From NCBI GenBank assembly GCA_016872875.1, contig VGYW01000282.1, positions 1 through 11,015 of the forward strand: a DNA stretch of 11,015 nucleotides. Reading direction: 5' to 3'. Within the stretch, counting starts at the first letter, position 1, and each line of letters starts with the position of its first letter. A program made the position numbers and the translations under genes. This document shows positions 1 to 5,822 of this stretch, in pieces. The notes beneath the pieces are model-generated. The model did no database searches and was not told the DNA's origin. It saw only the letters and a program-made list of their open reading frames with translations. Source of the stretch: Planctomycetota bacterium (GTDB lineage: Bacteria > Planctomycetota > PUPC01 > DSUN01).

Positions 1-458
1 CGTGTGGGGGAAAGGGGGTGGTGTCACTGCCCCGGCACGCCAAGCATCTCTGACGCCCCCTGGAACCCGGGTCCACCACAAATCCCGCCGTCAGCCGGCA
101 CCCGGGGGGAGTGGTGAGAAATGCGGGCTAGGGTCATCCCCCGTGGTCATCCCACCCCCCCACAGGTCCTGGCGAAAGCTCCAACATTGGGCCTCAGCAC
201 CCCCTCCCAATCCGCTGCCATGGTAAGCGAAGACCGGGATTCCGGCCATCGTGACTGACGCCTCGGCACTGGGCCTTGCGGACTTTCCGTAGACCTCCCA
301 TGCGGCTGTCGGCGGCAAGAGGCTCACCGCGCGGCCTTCCTCCAAACGCAACCAAGTGGACGACAAGGTCACCATCCCTCCCGGCAGTACGCTCTACGTC
401 CCGGAATGACCGAGAAGGAAGGGTGGGGGAACGATGTTGCGCGGTGTGGCTTGCGGCA
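1..458. other. No supported gene; faint coding remnant near 227-409
   Basis: No convincing gene is seen here. The first 200 bases are rich in G and C runs, and the short open frames in them are low complexity. One stretch on the plus strand reads like the C-terminus of a real protein. From 227 to 289 it reads AKTGIPAIVTDASALGLADF and then meets a TAG at 290-292. In the same frame, from 293 to 406, it continues to an ending KVTIPPGSTLYVPE before a TGA at 407-409. This could be a decayed gene tail, but I do not recognise a family. No terminator for the minus-strand operon that ends at 459 is visible. Confidence 0.25.
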
Positions 459-1244
459 TCAGAGCAGGTGAAGCTTCGCGGAGAGCTGCTTCTCCCACTG
501 CTTGCGTCGGACCTCAACAGCTCGAATGTTGTTGGAGTCAAGCGGATTCATATGGCAAACAACGCAACGAGAAGTGTAGATCTCCTTAACGAACTGGTCA
601 AACCACTCGATAGTTGAGAGAATCGTGGGGAAGAAATCCTTCTGGTTGTTGCGTACCAACGCAGGCAATTGGTTCAGGTCCAGGTAGTCAATCTCCCTGG
701 CTCCGCGCCGTTGATGCCAGGAGTCTCTCTCGTCATCTGCCATGCGCTTGGCCACCGCTGCCTGCAAACCCTGTGGCGCGCACTTCGGCCACCAGTTCCC
801 ACCGTGCTTGGCTCGCATGACCCGGTCTATGAGTTGACGCATGGAATTCTCGAGCACGTATAGCAGCGGGAAAACCGCTGCCATAGCGCGAGCTTCCTTC
901 AGCTTGGTTGACGACAGAAGGGGATCCTTTAGGCGCAAGTCTCCGGTGGGTACAAGTCCAAGGGGTTGGGTGCTGGTGGCCCGCGGGCTTGGTGCCCGTT
1001 CCCTGGCTCTGGGGGCAAAATCGCTGGACTGCGCGCTTGTCTGCTGCCAGAGCTCCCTGATCCTGTCTACCCCCGCGCGGTCCAGGTACTTGTCGAGCAC
1101 CAGGCCCTCTTGGTGGGCTATAACGTGGTATGCGTCACCTGTCGTCATGGGAACGCGCTTCTTGATCCGCTGCGCCCTTTGGTTAAGGGCCTGAGGAGTC
1201 ACGCCGAGCTTCTGTAGCAGATCGTTCCGCAGATTCCTCGGCAT
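459..1244 (-). CDS. Swt1-type HEPN domain protein with N-terminal putative nucleic-acid-binding domain
   Basis: A 261-aa protein in three parts. Residues 1-66 form a small basic helical domain (LGVTPQALNQRAQRIKKR, then MTTGDAYHVIAHQEG and LDKYLD). Residues 67-108 are a Pro/Arg/Ser-rich linker. Residues 112-255 resemble the HEPN_Swt1 family, with YVLENSMRQLIDRVM (129-143), GNWW (149-152), a WHQRRGAREIDYLDL block (176-190) and the end motif R226-C-V-V-C-H231 followed by MNPL. R-x4-H is the metal-independent RNase motif of HEPN toxins; family members commonly have RN..AH here, so Cys at 227 is a variant. The start is supported by GAGGGGTGA six bases before ATG. It is the last gene of a four-gene minus-strand operon, 42 bp after the third HTH gene. 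Its GC is lower than that of the flanking metabolic genes. RNase activity and substrate are inferred; the protein could instead be a catalytically weak HEPN scaffold. Confidence 0.8.
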   Translation of the reverse strand: MPRNLRNDLLQKLGVTPQALNQRAQRIKKRVPMTTGDAYHVIAHQEGLVLDKYLDRAGVDRIRELWQQTSAQSSDFAPRARERAPSPRATSTQPLGLVPTGDLRLKDPLLSSTKLKEARAMAAVFPLLYVLENSMRQLIDRVMRAKHGGNWWPKCAPQGLQAAVAKRMADDERDSWHQRRGAREIDYLDLNQLPALVRNNQKDFFPTILSTIEWFDQFVKEIYTSRCVVCHMNPLDSNNIRAVEVRRKQWEKQLSAKLHLL

Positions 1245-1286
1245 CGTGATTCACCCCTCGGGCATCCCGCCCGGCGACAACGGGTC

Positions 1287-1514
1287 CTACCGGGCAACGG
1301 AGCCTTTGCGCTTGCGGAGGCGCACCAAAGCCACATTGACGGTATTGCGCGTTGTGCTCAGGAAATCCGCTATGTCCTTGGGCGAAAAACCGGCCGCATC
1401 CAGGATCTCGATCCGCGCTTGCTGCTGTTCAGTTCCCTTGATCGCGAGTACCACAAGAAGCCTCGTGATCCGACGCAGTTCAGCCAGGATCTCGTTCTCG
1501 GCGCTACTGGGCAT
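1287..1514 (-). CDS. Small sigma-region-4-like HTH protein, paralogue 3 of 3
   Basis: A 75-aa protein. Residues 8-27 form an amphipathic helix (ILAELRRITRLLVVLAIKG), and residues 43-65 a helix-turn-helix (FSPKDIADFLSTTRNTVNVAL) of the kind seen in sigma-70 region 4. It ends in a basic RLRKRKG tail. It is clearly related to the two genes before it: the pattern G-[LF]-x4-[IV]-A, then T-V-[NS] and a basic end is shared. Its ATG lies inside the previous gene (11-bp overlap), with AAGGAGA seven to eight bases upstream, so the two are probably translationally coupled. It carries S-T-T where paralogue 2 has G-T-T. Its role may be DNA binding, operon control or partnering the HEPN protein; none of these is shown by sequence alone. 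Confidence 0.75.
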   Translation of the reverse strand: MPSSAENEILAELRRITRLLVVLAIKGTEQQQARIEILDAAGFSPKDIADFLSTTRNTVNVALVRLRKRKGSVAR

Positions 1515-1761
1515 GGGGGTTCTCCTTCGGCACGCTAGGTGCCGGCCGCAGTGCCGGCTTCCTTTTGGCTTCTGAGAGCCTGACGCTAACTGTCATAGGA
1601 GTCGTACCCAGTATTTGCGCGACGGCTCTCCTGTCGAGGCCGCAACGCGCAAGCAGGACAATTGCCTCTCGCAGGGGCCTAGCTTGACCAAGGGACGCTG
1701 CCGTCAGCTTGATCAGCAGATCAAGCCTCGAAAGGATCTCGCTTTCCAACTTTGCGCTCAT
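1504..1761 (-). CDS. Small sigma-region-4-like HTH protein, paralogue 2 of 3
   Basis: An 85-aa protein with an N-terminal amphipathic helix (EILSRLDLLIKLTAASLG) and a sigma-region-4-like helix-turn-helix at about 42-64 (LDRRAVAQILGTTPMTVSVRL). This is the closest of the three to the usual G-T-T-P-x-T-V form of such small proteins. Residues 68-85 form a Pro-rich tail (PALRPAPSVPKENPHAQ) that the other two lack. The ATG at 1761 has a weak GGAGAG upstream. The gap after paralogue 1 is 41 bp, and the gene's end overlaps the start of paralogue 3. Fold and relatedness are read from the sequence; a DNA-binding role is inferred from family resemblance. The tail could be a simple extension caused by the overlapping downstream start. 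Confidence 0.75.
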   Translation of the reverse strand: MSAKLESEILSRLDLLIKLTAASLGQARPLREAIVLLARCGLDRRAVAQILGTTPMTVSVRLSEAKRKPALRPAPSVPKENPHAQ

Positions 1762-1802
1762 GGGTCTCTCTCCAAAAGGGAGGATAGGTTGACCGTGATC
1801 GC

Positions 1803-2042
1803 CTAGCTTCTCTGCGGTGGCCTCCTTGTTTTGCTGCGCTTCCTATGCTCGTAGATCCGTTGGTTGACCGTCTGCGCTGATGCCCCACAAACCTCAGCGA
1901 TGATCGCCCTGTCAAGGCCAAGTTCGCGCAGCATTAGAATTGCGTCTTTCTGGGTCGCGTCCTTGACCAGGAGGGCGGCGAGGAGTCGGATGACAGTGCT
2001 AAGCTTCTCGTCGATGCCCCTGAGTAGCTCTTGTTCTGACAT
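1803..2042 (-). CDS. Small sigma-region-4-like HTH protein, paralogue 1 of 3 (first gene of the HEPN operon)
   Basis: A 79-aa protein. Residues 5-26 form a leucine-rich amphipathic helix (ELLRGIDEKLSTVIRLLAAL), suited to dimerisation. Residues 44-66 form a helix-turn-helix (LDRAIIAEVCGASAQTVNQRI), and the tail is strongly basic (EHRKRSKTRR). It is the promoter-proximal member of three tandem paralogues and has the strongest ribosome binding site: AGGAGG at 2048-2053, five bases before ATG. The recognition region (GASAQTVNQR) differs from paralogue 2 (GTTPMTVSVR) and paralogue 3 (STTRNTVNVA), so the three probably do not recognise identical DNA. Autoregulation of the consensus promoter just upstream is plausible but inferred. 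Confidence 0.78.
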   Translation of the reverse strand: MSEQELLRGIDEKLSTVIRLLAALLVKDATQKDAILMLRELGLDRAIIAEVCGASAQTVNQRIYEHRKRSKTRRPPQRS

Positions 2043-2059
2043 CGCGTCCTCCTACTTCT

Positions 2060-2075
2060 GCAGACGAGTGTCTGC
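2060..2075 (-). promoter_or_regulatory. Leader hairpin before the HTH-HEPN operon
   Basis: GCAGAC and GTCTGC form a perfect 6-bp stem around a 4-base loop. The hairpin ends six bases before the AGGAGG ribosome binding site (2048-2053) of the first HTH gene and lies within the predicted 5' leader. It could be an operator half-site pair for one of the HTH proteins, an mRNA structure, or chance. Confidence 0.4.
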
Positions 2076-2125
2076 TATGCAAAGACCCCTTGGACAGAGC
2101 ATACACCATACCCTGTACGCCCGCC

Positions 2126-2154
2126 ATTATATACCACTACACCTGGGATGTCAA
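2126..2154 (-). promoter_or_regulatory. Perfect consensus sigma-70 promoter for the HTH-HEPN operon
   Basis: On the minus strand TTGACA (2149-2154) is followed by a 17-bp spacer and TATAAT (2126-2131). Both hexamers match the consensus at all six positions. Transcription would start near 2118-2120, giving a leader of about 75 bases before the ATG at 2042. GGTGTA occurs both in the spacer (2138-2143) and downstream (2102-2107), which could be repressor half-sites. A promoter this strong in front of a potential toxin implies tight repression; that implication is inference. Confidence 0.85.
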
Positions 2155-2455
2155 GCGCATTCAAGCAGGCGCGGCAGAAACCCAGGACATAGCTGAATCT
2201 CAGCGTCGCCGTGACCCAGTCGGCACGGCCCGCCCGAGGCCTTTACAGAGAGCCCGCCATATGCTTAGCATATCATTGCCATGCTCTGACAACGCTTCCG
2301 CTTGAACAGGGAGCCCAAGCAGCAGACCTTACGGCGTCCGGCAGGGGATGGCATCGGGATCCGGACGATGGCGCAGGTTGCTGCCGATTTGAGCCAAGTG
2401 CAGGCCTTCTAGGTGCCGCAACGAGCGCACTTACCGCAGACGCGAGGAAGGCAGG
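2155..2455. other. Intergenic region with two small palindromes
   Basis: No gene is supported between the HEPN operon promoter and the GH127 stop codon. Two inverted repeats stand out. ATATGC-TTA-GCATAT (2259-2273) is operator-like. CGTCCGG (2335-2341) pairs with CCGGACG (2361-2367) across 19 bases. Neither has a T tract, so neither is a good intrinsic terminator for GH127. The 9-mer GCCCGCCAT occurs at 2252-2260, touching the first palindrome, and again at 2119-2127, overlapping the -10 box of the HEPN promoter. Confidence 0.4.
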
Positions 2456-4351
2456 TTAGGATCTCGGCAGCCAGACGGTCATGGGGCCGGGGGAGCGGTT
2501 GTCCCAGAGGCAATAGGGGATGGCGCGGAACTTGACGGGGCGAAGGGAGAGGGCGCCCGCGGGCTGGTAGAGCTTGCCCTTCCAGCCGCCCTGGCTGGGC
2601 GCCAGGCCGGTGCCCTCGATGAGGACGGCGCCGCCGAGGAGGCGGTTGTCGAAGCGGGCGGTGAGCCTGGCCTCGTCGGGAAGGATGATCGAGCGGACGG
2701 GGGCGGCGTTGTCGCATTGCTCCAGGCAGAAGACGAGCGGGCCACGCTGGAGGGCGACCTTGCCCGCGTCCTCGGCTACGCGCGGATGGGCGACCACCCG
2801 CTCGATGGGCATGGCGAGCGAAAGCTCAACTCGGTCGCCGTTCGACCAGGTGCGGCTGAGCTTGGCGTAGCCCTTGACGATGCGGTGCCCCGCCGCCTTG
2901 CCGTTCACCCGCAGGGTGTGCTCGCGGCACCAGCCGGGGATGCGAAGGAAGAGGTCGAACTTCGAGGGCTGCTGGACGCCGACCGTCAGCTTCACGTCGC
3001 CGTTCCAGGGGTAGCTCGTCTCCTGGGTCAGCGTCACATCGGGCGAGTTGTCTGCCGCGGCGTAGGCCGTCGCCGAGCCTGCGATATACAGGTGGACATA
3101 GACGCCATCGGGTGCCACTGAGTAGGCGTAGGAGCCGAGCGAGGCGATGAGGCGGGCGACGTTGGGCGGGCAGCAGGCGCAGCCGAACCAGGCCTGCCTG
3201 TGGTGCTTCCCCTCCGAGGCTAGCGGGTTCTCGTAGAAGAACTTCGTGCCGTCGAGGCTCACGCCCGAGAGGATGCCGTTGTAGAGCGCGCGCTCCATCG
3301 CGTCGGCGTACTTCGCATCGGCCTCGATCTGGAGCATGCGGTGGGCGAAGAAGACGAGGCCGATGGCGGCACAGGTCTCGGCGTAGGCCGTCTCGTTGGG
3401 CAGATTGTAGTCGCTGGTGAAGCGCTCGCCCCAGCCGGCGGAGCCGACGCTGCCGGTGACGTACATCTTGCGTTCGGTGGCGCTGGCCCAGAGGCGGCGG
3501 CACGCGGCGAGGAGCCCCTCGTCGGCGGTCTCGGCCGCAACGTCGGCCATGCCGCTCAGGAGGTACATGGCGCGGACGGCGTGGCCGACGATCTCCTCCT
3601 GCTCGCGGACCGGCTTGTGGGCCTGGAGGTATTCGTAGGTGCGTGCCCAGTACTTCTTCGGGTCGTCGCCGCGGGCGACGGCCTCCTGGTCGTAGTAGTG
3701 GGGCTGCTGGCCGCGCTGGTCTATGAAGTACTTGCTCAGGCGCAGGTAGCGCTCCTCGGCCGTGGCGTGGTAGAGCTTGACGAGGGCCAGCTCGATCTCC
3801 TCGTGGCCGGGATACCCCTTCTTCTTCTCAGGCTCGGGGCCGAACGTGCGGTCAATGTGGTCGGCGTAGCGGCACAGGGCGTCGAGGAGCACGCGGCTGC
3901 CCGTGGCGCGGAAGTGGGCGACGGCGCCCTCCATCAGGTGGCCCGCGCAGTAGAGCTCGTGCTGATCGCGGAGGTTGGTCCAGCGCTTCTGCGGCTCGAC
4001 CACCGTGAAGTGGCTGTTGAGGTAGCCGTCGGGCTGCTGTGCGGAGGCGATGAGGGCCGCCGTGTCGTCCACCAACTGCTGGAGCTCGGGGTCGGGGTGG
4101 GTCGCAAGGCTATAGCTCGCCGCCTCCACCCACTTCGCCACATCCGAGTCCCAGAAAATGTGCGGCTCGTTAGGCATGCCGGGCTTCCAATCGAGCTTGA
4201 AGGCGTCGAGCCGCCCGGTCTCCTTGCACTGCTTGTACTGGTGCCGGATGCCGACGGTGCGGTTAGTCTCCTGCCTCTGCGCCCAGAACGTGTCGGCGAT
4301 CTTCACGTCGGCGAGGGCCAACGGCTTCAGTCTCCTTGCAGGTACCGCCAT
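2456..4351 (-). CDS. GH127 family beta-L-arabinofuranosidase
   Basis: A 631-aa protein close in length to the characterised Bifidobacterium longum enzyme HypBA1 (658 aa). An alpha/alpha barrel spans roughly residues 20-420, followed by beta-sandwich domains. The family's active site is present. E325-T-C327 and the CC pair C393-C394 (in FGCACCPPN) match the Zn-binding Glu and three Cys, with C393 as the cysteine nucleophile. E309 (WGER), sixteen residues before E325, matches the acid/base Glu. Other family-like blocks are QQPDGYLNSHF (105-115) and NLRDQHELYCAGHL (126-139). There is no signal peptide, so the enzyme is probably cytoplasmic and acts on imported arabino-oligosaccharides. GGAAG stands about five bases before the ATG. 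It lies 30 bp after the alpha/beta hydrolase gene, probably in one operon. Exact substrate is uncertain, because the broader GH127 and related families vary. Confidence 0.92.
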   Translation of the reverse strand: MAVPARRLKPLALADVKIADTFWAQRQETNRTVGIRHQYKQCKETGRLDAFKLDWKPGMPNEPHIFWDSDVAKWVEAASYSLATHPDPELQQLVDDTAALIASAQQPDGYLNSHFTVVEPQKRWTNLRDQHELYCAGHLMEGAVAHFRATGSRVLLDALCRYADHIDRTFGPEPEKKKGYPGHEEIELALVKLYHATAEERYLRLSKYFIDQRGQQPHYYDQEAVARGDDPKKYWARTYEYLQAHKPVREQEEIVGHAVRAMYLLSGMADVAAETADEGLLAACRRLWASATERKMYVTGSVGSAGWGERFTSDYNLPNETAYAETCAAIGLVFFAHRMLQIEADAKYADAMERALYNGILSGVSLDGTKFFYENPLASEGKHHRQAWFGCACCPPNVARLIASLGSYAYSVAPDGVYVHLYIAGSATAYAAADNSPDVTLTQETSYPWNGDVKLTVGVQQPSKFDLFLRIPGWCREHTLRVNGKAAGHRIVKGYAKLSRTWSNGDRVELSLAMPIERVVAHPRVAEDAGKVALQRGPLVFCLEQCDNAAPVRSIILPDEARLTARFDNRLLGGAVLIEGTGLAPSQGGWKGKLYQPAGALSLRPVKFRAIPYCLWDNRSPGPMTVWLPRS

Positions 4352-4381
4352 CTTCTCTTCCTTTCCTTGTCTGGTTACGGA

Positions 4382-5365
4382 TTACGGATTGTCCTTGACA
4401 ATCAGCTCCTTCACAGGCGTCCCATCGGACCACTTTCCCATGAAGCGCTGCTCGGGGGTGTTGCCGAGGGCGAACTGCTTGTTCTTGCCGTGGAAGGCGA
4501 AGTCGGTGAGGGCGTCGAAGAGCTTCCAGTAGGCGTAGTAGTCGAGCGCGTCGCAGCCGTGGCCCATGAGCATCAGGCCGGGGTTGAGGGGGGAGCAGGG
4601 GCTGATGTGGTCGGCCACCAGCGGCGGGGTGCCGTGGCGGTCCGTCTGCACGACGATGAAGTCCTTGCGCTCCGCGGGAATCTGCGGCGTGCTCTTGAAG
4701 ATGTCCTTCGCCGTCAGGTCGCCCACCACGCGGTCCTGGTCGCCCACGACCACGACGAGGAGGGTGTCGGCAGGAATCTTCTCGTAGCCGGCGGGGGCGA
4801 AGAAGACGGGGCGGGCGTCGCTGAGGCCCCTTCCCGGCTGGACGATCATGAGGGCCTTGGGCTTGGGGAGCTTCTCGGCGGCGGCGAGTGCCGCCATGTC
4901 CGCCGAGATCGCCCCGCCCGCCGAGTGGCCCACGATGGCGAAGCGCTCAAGGTCGGGCGCCACGTGGCCAGGCTTCTTGAGCTCCTCGATGGCCTTCTTC
5001 ACCGCGCCGAGGGCGTTGCGCGTGAACTCCCAGGCGGGCGTGAGCATGCCCGCCTGGTAGCGGGGGAAGACCACGATGTTGCCCCGCTTCACCAGGTGGT
5101 GGAGCCAGCCGAGGTAGACGGCCGGCTGAAGCCCCATCCAGCCGTGGTTGAAGACGATGAGGGGCGCCGACTTCGGCGTCGGCTCCGCGGGCTCGAGAAT
5201 CCAGAACTGCTCGGCCTCTTTGCCGTAGGTGTTGGTGACCACTTTCGCGTGGGGGTAGTCGGCGCCGCCCGGCCCGGACTTCGGCTGTTCGGGCGGCCTG
5301 GGCGCCTGGCCGGCCAGGGCCGCGGAAACCAGCAGGGAGGCAACGAAGCAAAGGGCGCTCTTCAT
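4382..5365 (-). CDS. Secreted alpha/beta hydrolase (esterase-like)
   Basis: A 327-aa protein. Residues 1-19 are a signal peptide (MKSALCFVASLLVSAALAG, probable cleavage after ALA), so it acts outside the cytoplasm. The alpha/beta-hydrolase core shows an oxyanion FNHGW (72-76) and a nucleophile elbow GHSAGG with Ser148. Candidate acids are D209 or D211 (VVGDQDRVVG), and candidate catalytic histidines are H244 (DRHG) or H253 (ADHIS). The open frame runs on upstream to 5770, but the ATG at 5365 is chosen because the signal peptide begins there and the extension is repeat-derived. There is no Shine-Dalgarno sequence before this ATG; see the promoter entry for a possible leaderless mRNA. It is followed 30 bp later by GH127, which suggests removal of ester groups from a carbohydrate, but the substrate cannot be read from sequence. 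Confidence 0.85.
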   Translation of the reverse strand: MKSALCFVASLLVSAALAGQAPRPPEQPKSGPGGADYPHAKVVTNTYGKEAEQFWILEPAEPTPKSAPLIVFNHGWMGLQPAVYLGWLHHLVKRGNIVVFPRYQAGMLTPAWEFTRNALGAVKKAIEELKKPGHVAPDLERFAIVGHSAGGAISADMAALAAAEKLPKPKALMIVQPGRGLSDARPVFFAPAGYEKIPADTLLVVVVGDQDRVVGDLTAKDIFKSTPQIPAERKDFIVVQTDRHGTPPLVADHISPCSPLNPGLMLMGHGCDALDYYAYWKLFDALTDFAFHGKNKQFALGNTPEQRFMGKWSDGTPVKELIVKDNP

Positions 5366-5372
5366 GGCCGAT

Positions 5373-5401
5373 AAGGTACTTGGGCCGGCGAGCGAAGTCA
5401 A
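5373..5401 (-). promoter_or_regulatory. Possible promoter giving a leaderless hydrolase-GH127 mRNA
   Basis: On the minus strand TTGACT (5396-5401) is followed by a 17-bp spacer and TACCTT (5373-5378). The -35 matches at five of six positions and the -10 at only three of six. The ATG at 5365 begins eight bases after the end of the -10, where transcription would be expected to start. This agrees with the missing Shine-Dalgarno sequence. Confidence 0.4.
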
Positions 5402-5433
5402 GAAGGTGTTGGGTGCCGAGTGTTGGGGGGGGA

Positions 5434-5483
5434 CGCCCGAAGAATGCCAACTCCTCTCCCCAGGGTTTGGCACTCTTCGGGCG
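5434..5483. repeat. AGAGTGCCA-type hairpin repeat, copy 1
   Basis: Arms of 17 bases (5434-5450 and 5467-5483) are inverted with a single mismatch around a 16-base pyrimidine-rich loop. The core is TTGGCACTCTT and its complement. It shares the AGAGTGCCA core with copies at 5519, 7567 and 7680. It lies in the divergent intergenic space just upstream of the hydrolase promoter. Confidence 0.7.
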
Positions 5484-5518
5484 GATGGCTCCGGTTTGGC
5501 GATCTGCGGCCTTCCGGC

Positions 5519-5563
5519 AAAGAATCCCAACTCCCCCCTTCCCGAGGGCCGTTGGCACTCTTT
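5519..5563. repeat. AGAGTGCCA-type hairpin repeat, copy 2 (degenerate)
   Basis: AAAGAATCCCAA (5519-5530) and TTGGCACTCTTT (5552-5563) are inverted with two mismatches around a C-rich loop of 21 bases. It resembles copy 1 in core sequence, spacing and pyrimidine-rich loop, and is more decayed. A run of about 100 bases with no other structure separates it from the next element. Confidence 0.55.
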
Positions 5564-5655
5564 GGACGGTGTGCCCACCTGCACGAATCTGCCATTCCAC
5601 CCCCGTGCGGGGTCTGCCTTGCGCCCGGGCGCGCGCCTCACTACAGTGTTTCTGC

Positions 5656-5766
5656 TGCGGAAAGTGCGATCACAGGCGGGACGCCTGTGCCACCGCTGAG
5701 ACAAGGGGCTTGGTGGCACAGGCCTCTGGCCTGTGATTGGGGCAGCAGCCCCTTCCACTTTCCGCA
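5656..5766. mobile_element. 111-bp nested palindromic element with 11-bp terminal inverted repeats
   Basis: The ends TGCGGAAAGTG (5656-5666) and CACTTTCCGCA (5756-5766) are perfect inverted repeats. Inside, CACAGGC-gggac-GCCTGTG (5671-5689) and CACAGGC-ctctg-GCCTGTG (5717-5735) are two separate hairpins. TGTGCCACC (5686-5694) pairs with GGTGGCACA (5712-5720). It has no coding capacity and resembles a non-autonomous palindromic (REP or MITE-like) element. It sits 57 bp before the DUF1080 gene start and may carry or replace its upstream promoter region. Confidence 0.65.
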
Positions 5767-5774
5767 ACAAGAAC

Positions 5775-5780
5775 TACAAT
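5775..5780 (+). promoter_or_regulatory. Possible -10 box for the SGNH-DUF1080 gene
   Basis: TACAAT followed by G lies 43 bases before the ATG at 5823, just outside the palindromic element. No good -35 is visible 16-18 bases upstream. TAnAATG hexamers also stand upstream of the genes starting at 8040 and 9614, which gives weak collective support. Confidence 0.3.
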
Positions 5781-5822
5781 GAGGCGCCAGTGGCCTGAAG
5801 GCATTGTCTAAAGGAGAAGCTC

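Noticed and set aside
2..226. A 74-codon open frame at the left edge
   Set aside because: It is a low-complexity Pro/Gly-rich translation of G and C runs with no ribosome binding site or similarity I recognise.
2335..2367. Hairpin after GH127 considered as an intrinsic terminator
   Set aside because: The loop is 19 bases and no T run follows on the minus strand, so it does not fit.
3341..5374. A 677-codon open frame on the plus strand across two genes
   Set aside because: It is antisense to GH127 and the hydrolase, is rich in Gly, Val, Leu and Arg, has no recognisable domain, and arises from the high GC of the true genes on the minus strand.
5366..5770. N-terminal extension of the alpha/beta hydrolase
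   Set aside because: The frame is open only because the intergenic palindromic repeats lack stops. The signal peptide starts at 5365.
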